A stretch of DNA of 64,000 nt from Erythrocercus mccallii (taxonomy: Eukaryota > Chordata > Aves > Passeriformes > Dicruridae). Of the stretch, positions 1 through 13,011 are shown piece by piece. The number at the start of each line of letters is the position of its first letter. The stretch's first letter is position 1. The stretch covers positions 30,209 to 94,208 of the forward strand of contig VZRG01002010.1 of NCBI GenBank assembly GCA_013397435.1, read 5' to 3'. The position numbers and the translations under genes were made by a program. A model generated the notes under the pieces. The model was not told the origin of the DNA. It was given only the letters and a program-made list of their open reading frames with translations, and did not search any database.

Positions 1-300
1 CTTCTTTCTTCTTTCTTCTTTCTTCTTTCTTCTTTCTTCTTTCTTCTTTCTTCTTTCTTCTTCCTTCTTCCTTCTTCCTTCTTCCTTCTTCCTTCTTTCT
101 TCTTTCTTCTTCCTTCTTCCTTCTTCCTTCTTTCTTCTTTCTTTTCTTCTTTTTTCTTTCTTCTTTTTTCTTTCTTCTTTCTTTCTCCTCCTCCTCCTCC
201 TCCTCTTTCTCCTCCTCTTTCTCCTCTTTCTCCTCTTTCTCCTCTTTCTCCTCTTTCTCCTCTTTCTCCTCTTTCTCCTCCCCCTCCTCCTCCTCCCCCT
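1..300. repeat. Polypyrimidine microsatellite tract
   Basis: About 300 bases made almost only of C and T on the + strand. It changes period along its length: a 7-base unit (CTTCTTT) from 1, a CCTTCTT unit from about 60, CTC triplets around 186, then a 9-base unit (TTTCTCCTC) to about 277. Such homopurine-homopyrimidine tracts can form triplex DNA and are hard to assemble; the array continues beyond the left edge. Confidence 0.95.
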
Positions 301-1152
301 CCTGCCACCACAGTATCTCCAGATCAGGTCTGGGTCAGGCTCTCCATCAAAGGGTACTGGTCCATAGCCATACCACTCCCAATGCTATGAATCTCCCTAA
401 GGATGGAGGAGCAGCCCTTCCCTCCAGCCTCCCAAAATGTCTCTCCCCAGCCAAAGAGCCTCAGTCTAGAAATGAGACACATTCTGGCCCTGAATGACCT
501 CCACTCACAAGGCACCTTCACTGGTGAAGAGAGGCCTCCTCCAATTTTTGGCATTATGGTTACACGGTGCATAATTGAAACGGGGAGAGAACAACTTGGA
601 TTCTGGGTACTTTATTTCATGTCTCACTATCGTGAGCAATGTGTAAATTCCTGCAGGGAATATATGGTAGGCTGAAGTGGCTGATACAGCTGCATTTCAG
701 TTTGCTAAGCTTGAACTGGTTCTGTTTGCTGGCTTGAAATGTAACAAGAATGATTATGATTTGTAACAAGAATGATTTATGCACAGAGCAAACCTGCCAG
801 AACCAAATCCTGAAGTTGCTTTGCCAAAAAGGCAAAATATCAATTCTTTGAAGAAGCTCAGAAGCCCTCCTACTGGACAGAGTTCATTGGAGTTTTATGT
901 CCTGAACCATTTTAAGTGCAAGAACAGCAGGTGTAGTTACAGCATTTTGATGATTCCAAAATTAAGACTTTAAATTTTATTTCAGCTTTAGTTTTATTTA
1001 ATGACACCAACATTTTTAAAAGAGGGGTTGGATGAAGCACCTCATTCCACAAACAAATCATATGTATATTTTTTCACCTGCCCAGCTTCATGACAATCTT
1101 TGGAGTTGACACAGAATATTTTTCCTGTTTCTACTGCTGCATGTCAGTCATG
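301..1152. other. Intergenic, no gene seen
   Basis: Unique-looking sequence with only short open frames on both strands. A 16-base unit (TGTAACAAGAATGATT) is repeated at 739-754 and 762-777. Nothing else is recognised. Confidence 0.6.
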
Positions 1153-1365
1153 ATCATAGAATGGGTAAGGTTGGGAGGGCCCAAAGGAGGTCACATAGTA
1201 CATCGTCTCTGTGCAGTTAGGGTCATTCTAGAGATTGTTACTCATACCTGTGTTCAGATGGCTTTTGAATATCTGCAGTGAAGAAGCCTCCACAGCTTTT
1301 CTGGGAAACTCACTCTCAGAGTAAAGAAGTTCTTCTAATATTCAGACATGTTCCAGTTTCACAAA
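1153..1365 (-). repeat. CR1 LINE 3'-end fragment
   Basis: Read on the + strand it begins ATCATAGAATGGGTAAGGTT, the reverse complement of a CR1 tail, followed by CR1-like blocks (GAATATCTGCAGTGAAGAAG; CCACAGCTTTTCTGGG). About 210 bases, diverged. Confidence 0.7.
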
Positions 1366-3560
1366 TCCTGCTGCAAACTTAGTGCAAGATATGCATCAGT
1401 AAACGGCACCAGTAGACAAGCAGAAAGGACAACTTTCTAGGGCTTGAATTTGAGTAAACTACATATGTTGAGTGAAAGGGTGTGGCGTAATAAAGTACCA
1501 TGCAAAGACATCCAGGGTTGTTGTGAAGAAAGCACACAAAGGGTAAGTGAAGGAGGGCTGGGGTGAATAGAGGAAGGATGGATTACAAGAAACAACCCTG
1601 AACACTTATGACTATACTGTTCCCAATACTCAAACCAGTCCATTAAGAGCCAGCCTGGACACTGAGATGTACATAAACCCATCAGAACCATGGTGACATG
1701 AGGAGAGGATCCATGGTGATTTAAGGGATGTCAGCAGAGACACTTAAAGACAGATGTTATGTGATGAGAGTGGCAGGAAAGGAGAGACATAGCATCCTCA
1801 GAAGCCTATGCCTAGGGATCTCTGCATGTGTGCAGACACACAGAGGCAGCAGGCAGCACAGCAGGAGCCAGGGAAGGCCCTGAGGACTTCTTTGCCTGAG
1901 AAGAGAATAAAGAGAAAGGTGCCTCTTCTGGTTGGAAGGAAGATTCAGGGGCTGAGGTACAGTTCCAGGACTGAGGTACAGTTCCAGTCAAGACAAAAGT
2001 AAGACTAAAGGCAGAACAGAAGATGGAACCAAGATATTATTCAAGTCACAAACTGCTGTGGCAAAGAAGTCGGGGTGACATCATTAATGGCAGAGCAGAG
2101 AGGAAAAGCAATAGCATGAGATCTCTGTGCAGATGGTATGACCTATCACTGTACTTTGTCCAGCGACAGGGAAACTGCTCCACCCTAACAGTCAAAGGCC
2201 AGAGGAAACATAAACTGTTCACAGTAATCTGGGCAGGAACATGCATGCAGTCTTCTAATAGCTGTCTATCAGTTAATCCTGCAATTTAGTATGGGGCCCA
2301 CAAAACTGAGAAAAAGCTAGTTATCTGGGTATAAAAATTGCTCTTTAAACCTATGTGAGAAAATCCTCACCTTAAAAATACATAAATTTCCATGCCACTT
2401 TTTTATCTAAAACAACAGTGATTTTTTAAAGGATTTAACTTCTTGTAAAAGAAAGATAAATTAAGTTTTGCAGCCCATCACTAAGGCAGTAAGAAAATAG
2501 ATACACAACCTTGCCAGAACTGTTGGGTTTCTGGCTATTCTGCCCAGGCCCAAAAATCCACATGCAAGTGGGTAATGCTCAGTACATGTGTGTTACCCCA
2601 GTAACAAGTTACACAGAATTATTATGAAGTCCTGGAGACTTGCCATGTTGAATATGTAAAAACTGAAAAGGCATATTTTCTCAAAGTTTGTATTTGCATA
2701 TTTTCAAGCTAAGGTAAAAGTATGCCAGCGACTACGTGTATGGGTTTGAGATCATCGTCTGCAGTAAGATTGAAAGTCTGCTGGGTTGGAAAATACATGC
2801 TTCTTTGTCTTCCTTCCAGCTTTTCACATCATTCTTCATCTAATAGTCTCCTTCCACCAAAATGCTGACAGAACATTTTCCAAATATTTCAGTCCAAAAT
2901 GTCTTCACAGCAGTATTTTGCACAGCTCTAGCCAAAAGACACATTTCCCAAGGAAATTCTACACCTTTTAGTTCCTTGGCCAGTCATCTAAACGTGAAAG
3001 AGTTAACTCTAGACCTGTTTCTTTTTCTTAATTCCATTTCAGAGAAAATGTTAATCCTTTAATTATATAGCATATTCAACTGACAAAATTACTTTCCTAC
3101 TGTTGAAAAGCTCCCTGTTATCCTGAAGGCTTTTGATAAAACATGGCAATTGGAAAAAATATAGATTTGATGTCGACATTTTTATATAAAAATTCAAAGA
3201 AACATGCAATATTTTAAGGGGATTATTATATAGCCACAGTGGTTTCCCACTATGTATAGCTAACTTCCTCCCTTCCCAGAACCATAAAACATGGTAAGCA
3301 AGCTCTACTATCAGAGTTGGGGATTTTCAATCAATGAAATGGGGAATTTTCAATTAAATTGGAGGAATTTAGCCTTTTGCCCTTAGTCCACCTCTTTGAA
3401 AATTGTGTCTTTTATCATGATACTAAGGCTATAAGGGGCTTTCGACAGAGGAATAGATCCCTCTGAGGGCGGATTTCTGGGAAGGACATGGGAGACACCA
3501 TTGCTTTCAATTAGCTGAAATTGTGCTCCAGGGCTTCAGGAATAGTTCTTTGAGGAATAG
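1366..3560. other. Intergenic, no gene seen
   Basis: No supported exon. A 17-base unit (CTGAGGTACAGTTCCAG) is repeated at 1952-1968 and 1971-1987. The right half is AT-rich. Confidence 0.6.
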
Positions 3561-3564
3561 TTTA

Positions 3565-3765
3565 TTGAGGGGGTTTTGTTTTGTTTTTGGGTTTTTGTTT
3601 TATTTTGTTTTTTTGGGGGGGTGGTGTATTTTTTTTTTTTATTCTTTTGAGGTCAGTTGGATTTTTTTTGGTTTGGTTGTTAGTTTTGGGGGTTTTGGTT
3701 GGTAGGTTTTTGTTTGATTGGTTTTGGGGTTTTTTTAGGTTTTTTTTTGTTGTTGTTGTTCATTA
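3565..3765 (+). repeat. Cytosine-poor G/T low-complexity tract
   Basis: About 200 bases of runs of T and G with very few C or A on the + strand (for example GGGGTTTTGTTTTG and a run of seven G at 3615-3621), ending in TTG triplets. The open frames across it (rich in F, G, V and W) are products of composition, not genes. Confidence 0.9.
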
Positions 3766-5086
3766 CAAAGGGATACAGATAAGAACAAATGGCAACATGG
3801 AACACTGTCTCCAATAGAAACTGAAGTTACCTGCCCATCATTTCTTAATCCTGTATGCAGGGTAATCAGATCAAACCTCTCAGATCTCAGGACCTTATGG
3901 AGTCTTGTTCACTAACACTGTCCAATCATTTGACACCCATTTATCCTCTTAAATTAAAGAGCCTAGATCTGGGTGAAGCAGCACAAAAATGTAAAGCACA
4001 AGAAATATTTATTTGCAACTGGTCACTTTTGTGAAAAATAATAGCGAGTTTTCTACTGTGCACAGACATGTAATCAGTTTCCAGTGTCCCAGCTCTTACT
4101 CCATTTTTTAAATGGGGGAAAATTTATTAAAAATTAGCACTGGCTTAAGCTCCTCTTGTCTAATCTTATTACATAGGGCTGATTGTGTTTCACACTAATA
4201 AGCCAAGAGGTTAGGACACTAATCTCTGTAAACTCAATGCTCCAATGAAATATGAGAGAAGAGATGGTAAAGACCTTACTGTGCAGCTGACTTGTATTGC
4301 ATGCTGTGCTTGTTAGTGAAGACAAAGTTACAGATCATGTTGTCTGTGCTTTAATACTGTTATTCAAGCTCTTGGGGTTTTCCTTCAAAATGTAGGGACT
4401 TATCCCTGAGAATACTAACAATGTCATTAAAAAATAACTTGCAACATCGCTTTGTTATTTACAAACTCATGATCTATTAGAGGGACATCTTGATCAATCA
4501 CAGAGATGGACAAAAAATAAAGGTGACAGGACTGAGCAAGCTGCATGTGGTTTGGGGTCTTGATTCTTGCAGCATGAATATCTGATTGCTATTGAGTTAT
4601 ATATCAAACCTGAAACTGCATTAGATCTGAATTTACAAGTTATACACTGATGTGTATTGTGCAAACACAAGCATTACTTTCCCCTCTGACTCAAGACCAG
4701 CATCTTTTATTTTAGGCCTTTTGAGATGAATAGGTGATTGCCTCATCTGTCAAGAGTGCAGGTAAACTGAGCAGGATCATTAGCATTCAGTTCTTTGCAG
4801 ACTTGAGAACAACTTAAAAACTGGGATTAGCTCATCTAGACGTTGCTTGGTACAGTGGTGCCAAAATAATGCTGGCAAAGCTCTTTCAGCTTTTTTTATT
4901 GATGATCACTGCTGGTACATAATATTACCATTGATCATCTGAAATTATTTTAATAACTACAAATCTCTATGATATCACTTTGAAGAATAATCATAGTATT
5001 TAAATTGGAAGTATTAGGAAAACAGTCATTTCCCAGCTAAGCAGAACAAGTAGCATTTATTGTCCTTAAGTTTCTGTGATGTTCAA
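3766..5086. other. Intergenic, no gene seen
   Basis: AT-rich sequence with short open frames only. No repeat family or exon recognised. Confidence 0.6.
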
Positions 5087-5172
5087 TTTATCAATTTTTT
5101 GTTATTTATCAATATTTTCAATATTTATCAATAATTTAATTAACTTATTAATAATTTATCAATATTTTGTTC
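5087..5172. repeat. AT-rich repeat of a TTTATCAATA-like unit
   Basis: At least four imperfect copies of TTTATCAAT(A) within 85 bases (5087, 5106, 5124 and 5155 regions), broken by AATTTAATTAAC. Simple low-complexity DNA. Confidence 0.75.
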
Positions 5173-8100
5173 TCAATACATACGTCATCAAAGCAACCTG
5201 TGTCACCAATAGAAAAACTAATTCCTTCCTCCCTATAAATGATGCAGCTAGAGGTATACTGGACAGAATTCAAACTGAATGAGATCACAGAAGAACTTCA
5301 AATTAGAATAGTACTTCCTGTTCTTAAAAACAAAAATTCCCCATGTAGATATTAAGTATGGTCCCTAGAAATGAGCCAAAAATTAATCTCCAGATGTCAC
5401 AGCAGAACATTGCATAACTTGGTCTACACTAAATATCCGGAGCCACAGCCACAGCCCTTTTGAGGTCCTCTTCATCATGCTCCAGAGAGAAAACAGAAAT
5501 TTAAGCTGATGTCCTAGGAGAACTTTCATGCAGAAAAATATAGCAGATAAAGTGGAGTTCCTCAGCAGTGCATACTTTTCCATCATCTGCTTGTCTTAAA
5601 GGAGGGAGTTATTGGGAGGACCTCAGGCTGAGACCAGACACAGAGCAGCCAGGGAAGAGAGATATCCTGGGAAAGACACTCTTCTAGTGGACACAGAACA
5701 GAGAGGGCAGAAAAAAACCCCTGTGAGAACAAAGGATTTGTGTAAACTCCTGCTCAGGGTGATGGGTTAGTGGGTGTGTAAGCACAGCCTTGTCTTCCCT
5801 CTGGCCTTAGTAGCTGAATCATGCTGGTATATACTCAATAGAATTACTTATGTACTTCAACACTCTCCAAACTAATGCTCACGCTGTTTGAAGGACATGT
5901 TCTGGTGTTTGTCAGTATCATGAACAGAGATAAGGAAAAATAAAGAATTCACAGACAGGGAAAAGATCCACTAATAACTTATGCCATAAAATCAAATCCG
6001 CCCAAGCTCATACCAACATCCTTTTAGCATGTCAGTGGAGCAGGAACACAGATTTCAATGGTTTCATTGTGGTACTCATTGTATCTGCCTGCTACTGCCT
6101 CATTTTATTACTTCAAAGATGTCTTGCTACATAGGCAAACACTGCATGGCATTACCCAGGGTGATGGAAAAAGAATGACTTGGTGGCTAACCTTACCACA
6201 AAACCAAAAGCCTGTGGTACAGAGCAAACAAGCTCCAAAGTTAGGGCCTGTCAGTCAGATAGCTGGTGGGCAAGCAACCCTTAACATGTAATCCTGACCT
6301 CAGAATAACCCTCTTAAAAGTTCATAAACTCTTGCAGCTGGAGAGCTGCGGTGAGCAGTGCCCAAGTAGTGGGCGGATGTGTGCTTCCTGCCACCTAGAG
6401 AAATCCCAGAAGGTTTCTGATGGCTGGAAAATTCATGGTGCTGGATTTTCTTCCCCCCAAAGGCCACCTCAGCAGCGGGTAAAAAAAGTGGCCGCTTCTG
6501 CCATTGCCAGCCTCAGACTCCCAGGAGACTGCGAACTGCTGAGCAGAAGCTTTCCAAACACAAAAGAATTTCTGTGACCTCAACAGCAGTGCCAGGAAAT
6601 AGACTCTAATCCCAGGCAATTAAGTTTACAAGAAATACACAGCCCATGGGGGGATTTTTAAGTGTGGCCAGCAAGTTTTGTATGGAAACTAGTTAATGCT
6701 CCTCCCTGCCCCAGTCCCTCAGAGATTCACAATGCAAATTCTAAATCTGGATGCCAGGTTGAATGTACCTGCCATTTTTCTGTGCCCCACCAGACTAAAC
6801 TGGCTGTTCGCAAAATACAAGAAAAACAGAATTGTTCTCACAAGGTACCTAGACAGGTTTCTGGGAAAGAACCCCAGCTCATGGTTCATGTTTGGCAGGA
6901 GTGATACAACAAGCTGGATAGAGGAGCTGGGGTGTAGATTTCCCATTAGTTAATAGAGCCATTAGCTTGAGGGACTCTGCAGTATTTTTCTGACTTACAC
7001 CCAGATCTGCATATAAATCTGTCATGGTGAAAGACATGTCAGAGCCTCCTCCCTCCTAGTTAGAAGGTGGTGACAAGAAGGATTTAAACCCATATATCAC
7101 TAATTGCAGAAAACAGAAACTCTACAGAAATGGTGTGCTCATCTGCAATTACAATGTCCAGCTGTAATTCATTGCTGCATGTGGTTAAAATGCCAGTTGA
7201 GACCTGGCACGTCAAGTTCAGGGCTGTTTCAAATGGGACAATCAGGTGACACCTGGCAATGATGCTGCTAGCCAGAATGAGAAGTGAGTGGTGTTAGGCT
7301 GTGTGGGCTGTGACAGGACAACCACAGGCCTGAAACAGTGAGGGAACTCAGGAAGGCAGTGGGGATCTGGAGCTGAGAGCTATGCAGGCATGGAGACTGT
7401 GAATGAGGATTTAGGGAAGCCAGTGATCTGGGATGGGGGCTGGGCCAAGAGGCTGGGACAGGGTTGAGATATAACAGAGGGCAATGGAAGAAGACTAAGA
7501 AAAACAGCACAAAATTAACTCATGGATGGGGGGAAAGCCCTTCTCAGAGAACCTCCCTTCCCACAGCAGCTCCAGCTGGCCATTCCAACTCCAGAAGACT
7601 GGGGAAATGCAGCTTCTTCTGCTGAACCTCCTTTGCTGGCAAATCTGCTGGAGAGAGGGTGAGCACTGTGAAGCCAAGGGGAAACTCACAGTTGGGGGTG
7701 GAGGGAGCATGTTTGCCTCAAACACCAACTTCCCCGCATCTTCTTGTCCTGTCATTCCTCCTCTCTCTGCTAGATTCATCTTACTTCCACGTGGGCTCCA
7801 CACAGAGAGAAAAACCTGCAACTGCCATCAGTTACTTCATTAGAAAAATTGGCAAGGGTTTTCAAGCACTTAGGGACATAAGCTTTTTACTAGAAGGAGC
7901 TTTTCAGCTTCATTACAGAGTGCCATGGTCTGCTGTTATAATTGCCTCAAATGTCTGCAAAGGTAAGCATCTGATTTCTCAACACTCAAAGTACATTTCA
8001 AGTTTTGAAGCAGAAGGTGAATCTAATTTTGAATTAGTCTTAAGTAACATAGAGGAGCTATTTCACCTAATATGAGGACTCAGGCCTCAACTAGCAGCTG

Positions 8101-11100
8101 CTGTTACATTTAGGTTTGACACTCAGGAAAGGAATTGGAAAGAAGGAATATTTTATAAAGGGAAGACTTCACTAAAACTCAAGGATGGTTACAAAAGACT
8201 TGCTGCTTAAAGGGAGTAAAACCCCCCAAAGTAGTTTAGATATGGAAAGTGATTACTGAGACTCAGAAAACATATGTACAACTAGGTAAGAAAGGAAACC
8301 AGACAGGAAAAAGTCTTCCAGTGTAATGAAAACAGTAGAGTTCTTTGAAGAGAAGAGAAAGCCTTCATGATTTAGAAATTTGACACAGATGAAGACAACA
8401 AACGAGAATATAAATTAGAGGAGGAACTCTGAAAGAAAATGGTTAAACTGAATTTTCCATGGCAAATAGCATAAAGCTTTAAAAGAAACACTACTGGGTG
8501 GTTTAGGTGTACCTGACTCAGCAAACCCATGAAAGAAATGGGCAAAGTCTGATGCCTACTGATGAGGAAATGTGCAACTTCTTTGCAATAATCTTTACTG
8601 CTTCAGTAATTTCAAAGAAATATCTGCTAAGACGGAGGTGTCAGAATAAAAAGTGGAATTAAATTTGTTATCTGGACAGTTCTAGATGACATACATCAGA
8701 GGTTTGTGACAATGATCCCAATAAAGGTAACAAAAAAAGGTCAGACACCTAACAAAAATAGCAGTTACAGTCCATTAGGTTGAAGAGTACATAATGTATC
8801 TATATTTAGGCCATAAATAATAAAATATGTTTATCTTAGCCACAACCACTTGTATATCACTGCTAGCACAGAGAAACAGCTCGCTTCTTTTAGTATGAAT
8901 TTAGAATTCAGAGTCTAGATTCCTTCTCAGTGCAAGAATGATCTTGATTTATGAGCATGATGTGATGACTTTACAAAGCTGAGAAGAACTTTCCTCAGAC
9001 TGAATGTTCCTAGAGCCCATCATCCTTTTTCAGACACTGATGGAGACCCAACTTTTGAGTTCCCTTTTCTTCCTACTGTAAGAAAAGGCATTCTACCTTA
9101 AAATTGCCAGAGACAAAGCTTGTACAAGAGTGTCTTCTATACCTTTGGATTCCACTACTTTTGTATTGAGTTTTTGTCTCTCCTCTCACCATTCATTTTT
9201 TCTTTAAGTCCTTTATTACTTACTTGGTGGTTTATTTTAAATTTTTGATCATATTGTCTCTACTTCCCTCTTTCTGCCTTTCTTTCTCTCCCCTGCCCAG
9301 CCTCTTTCCATAACTAAGAAATGTCTTTCTTTGCCAAGTCTGGTATAATAATGAATACATAATTGATGAAACATCCCACTCTTACGATCTTTCCCTAGAC
9401 TCCTGAAGTGTCCCAGCACAAACATTGCTTGGGTAGTGGTCTGTGGAATCATGCTCCACCCTCTCTTGCTCTCTGCTGCATGATGCTTCCCAGGACATTC
9501 CAAGCTGAGTTCTCAGACTTGCAATCCCCAAATCTCACTCAGATTCCTGGCTTGTTTTCTTCTCAGCTAAACTATTACACATCCATCTAGCATTGTAATC
9601 TCCCTGCTGTCTCCATCTCTCAAGTCTTCCATGAAGCCACATGTATATCCTAATTCTGTGTCAGTAGGGCTCATTCAAAACAAACCCTCCTGGACCAGCA
9701 CTCCTAAGTGGTTTGGAGCCAATTTTCCTTGATGCTACAGATCAGTGTAAGCCAGAAGCAACGTTTTTATGTAAACAGTAATGCAGTTATGAAGATATAA
9801 GCTGTGCTAATGTGCTTATCTGTGTGGGCCCCGCACACCCCATGGGAGACGCAGCTGGGCAGCAGCCAGCAATGGCAGCAGCCATCCAGCTGGATGCAGG
9901 CAGGGACACAACAGCAGGAGGGGACTGATGTGCTCCCTTTATGTCACTTTCAGTGCAACCAGCTAGGGGAGCCTAGGCACAATTTAATCCTTCCAGTACA
10001 TACAAGGGGTTGCTCTCTCCCTGCAGTTGTGTTTCTGAGGAGTTAGCCTTCTCTGGTAGCAGGCATTGGAACCCGTGACTTGGGTCTGCAGGCTTTAGTG
10101 GAGTATGTCATCACACCCACATAAAATCCCAAAATGCCAGAAGAACAAAAGGACACAAACAGCAAGAGCATTCTCATGCCTCCATTCCAAGCATGCAGTT
10201 CCCATTCACAGCTTCGGATCTGAAAGCTCCCTGGCAAGCATCCTTTTCACATTGTACACCCACAGATTATGGGTGTGTGTTACTGCAAATACCCAGTGAG
10301 AGCCCATTTTTTCTCGATGAGAGAAGCCTTCTGAACTGATATTTTGGAAGCCATCATGTGATGTTAACCAAATGCCAACATTATTCTGCTTCGCCCACAT
10401 ACTGCTGGAAGCCAGAAAATGAGGCAGCTGCCTGCTGCTGCTGTAAGCTTGCCAGGCTGGCACTGCAGCACTTGCAGCCTGCCATCAGCTCCAACCAGCT
10501 CACAGGTAGCAACAGGCACACACAATTCACATTTATGTCTCAAGAACAAATTGAGCTCAGCAGTTGCGAGGCTTTCAGCAAAACTCCCACACAGCTGAGT
10601 ATGCTTTTTTGTTTATTTGCTGAATTAGAAATATACTTGTAGAAAGAGCATCAATTTAGGATGATGATGTCTTTTTCATGATAAAAGACTCTCATTAAAA
10701 CTGAAATATCACTAAGTGGGATGACCTCTCTCCTTACCAAATAAAATTTTTATGTATTTTCTTTTCCGCTTTTAGTCTAGCCAGGTATGTTTTGGGTTGT
10801 CAAGATTACATGGGATTTAGTGCCCTTGAGACAGTCATGTTTCCAAAATGAGCAATTTGCTTGGAACATCTAGAGATGCCACCTTTTTTTTTCTTACCTA
10901 AAAAATGTTTGAATAACAAAGAAACTAAGCCATTTCCCCACTATTGCTGATCCATGTGGCTCACCTTGTATTTGCCTTTGTGACATGATTCTATTGTGTC
11001 TCTTCTGGGCAGGATATTTTCAGAAATTAGACAACAGGAAGCAATCTAGCAAGGCTTCTCCCAAGAGCTCAAAGACTGGAATACGGTTTTTTAATCACTT

Positions 11101-12762
11101 TGAAATGAGAATTTCTAGATATCAATCATGCTGACAGTTCTTTCTACCAGAGTTTTAATAGTACATAAGGTTCCAATTTGTCATTATTTTTTTTATCCTT
11201 CTTTAAAAAACAAACTTAGTCATTTTGGAAATAGTTGTGGGTAGTACCAAAAAACATTTCCAAGGGAACATCTTACTCAAGAAAACCAAGCAAAAATGTG
11301 AACAGCAGGAGAAATCATTTCAGTCTTTAGTTCCTTAATAGCATATTTTGGAAAGCAAAAAAGCAAAAGCCCCAAACTGCTGTCACTATTGGAAGGGGTA
11401 AGAAACAGCTGAACAGCATATTTTGAGACAGAATTTTCTGCACACTTTTGCAGCCATGGGCAAGCTCTGAGCAGACACAGTCAACCAGAGCCTTCATTCC
11501 TATAAATCAGCCTAGTTCCACACAAATCACCAAGAACTGTCCCATGACACACAGGGAGAGGTCTGGAACCTAAGTATCATGTATTTCAAGTGTGAGATTA
11601 TTGTGTGCTCTGACTTCTGAAGGACAGGGAAGAATATTTTGGGGGACAGAAGGAAGAAGTGATTGTAAAATAGAATAGGAACATCTTCCAAATTCTCAGA
11701 TTCAATAGTCCTTCATTCAGGTGAGACTTCCAACTCTTGAGTCTGTCCCATGCAACTGCAGTGAAGGTTAACTATCGGTGCTCCTTCCGTAGAAACCTTC
11801 TGGGGCCACTTGACTGCCTCTGCATGATGAATTATAGAAACAGGCTAGTTGTTCCCTACATCACTGTCCTGCAGTAACAGCAACATAAATCAACTGACTT
11901 TCAAAGAGCTACCTGAGGTTTACACAGCCCTCCCTACAGTGGCAGGGAGGGAAGGATTGAACAACCAGTTTATTTTATTTAAATTCACCATTTTCTGTAC
12001 TGAGACAGTGCCCCAGGATAAAGTATCTTCAAACATCATCAGGTCTTCCTTCATGAAGAGATGCACAGGACATGCAGGTTGGAGGCAGGGGGGAAACAAA
12101 AGAAACACCCTCCAAAGGGAAATATTCTCAGACACGTGTACACAGTTCTAAATCTATGGACTGTTTCTCTCCTGCACACTGCAGCCAGGAGCTGAAGGAG
12201 CACAGTGGCCTTCCAGATTTGCTCCTGGCAATTTAAAAATCAAGGTGAAACCTAGTGACTTTATTTCTTGTTGTAAGTGCCAAAACCTTTTTCACTGTCT
12301 TCCTTTAGCAAAATCAGTTCTTAAGCCATTTTTACATTTTCATTTAGATATTGATCTATAGTATTCTCAAGACCTTGGAAAGATTTCTCTTGGTTTGACT
12401 AAGGGCTAGATCATGCCTTTAAAAATGCATCAGTGAGAAAAAATTCAGGAGAAAAGAAAGCAGAGATAGACAGGAAGTAATTTCAAATTTTGTTGAGTTT
12501 TGAATTTAAGAAAAAAAAAATCTTCAAGAGCAGACAATTTTCCAGCAGACTCCCTTTTCAAAGAGGGCTTGGCACAAACTTAGAGAAGGGAGCACTGGGG
12601 GATGGCAATCACAATATTGATGCCAAAGGCCCTACACAGGTGGCACTGCATTTCAAAATCCTTCTCCAGATGACATGACACCAAGGAACATTGTTGTACT
12701 TCTTGTTTGGGCAGCTATTGGTAAAAAAAGGGTATTGTGACTGGACAGTCATTCCCAAAGTT
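5173..12762. other. Intergenic, no gene seen
   Basis: 7.6 kb without a supportable exon or a clear repeat family. The 6300-7850 stretch is somewhat richer in GC and has overlapping open frames of about 100 codons on both strands, with no recognisable domain. A long non-coding RNA could lie here, but sequence alone does not show it. Confidence 0.55.
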
Positions 12763-13011
12763 ATGGAATCACAGAATCACCTAGACTGGAAAACACCCTT
12801 AAGACTATTGAGTCCCAGTGTAAACTTAACATTGTCAAGTGCACACTAAACCATGTGCCCAAGTGCCATAGCTACACATTTTCAATACCTGCAGGAATGG
12901 TGAATCAACCACTTCCTGGACAGTCTGTTCCAATGCTCAATAACCCTTTCAGTGAAGAAATTTTCCCTAATATCTGATCTAAACCTCCCTTGGCACAAAT
13001 TGAAGCTGTAC
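12763..13011 (-). repeat. CR1 LINE 3'-end fragment
   Basis: On the + strand it opens with ATGGAATCACAGAATCACCT, the reverse of the CR1 tail, and goes on through AGTGAAGAAATTTTCCCTAA, another CR1 landmark. About 250 bases, moderately diverged. Confidence 0.85.

Noticed and set aside
3523..3817. Frames rich in F, G, V and W that look like membrane proteins
   Set aside because: They are translations of the G/T low-complexity tract.
403..8075. Scattered frames of 60-138 codons
   Set aside because: No recognisable domain, no consistent splice context, many overlap on opposite strands; at the level expected by chance for this length of DNA.
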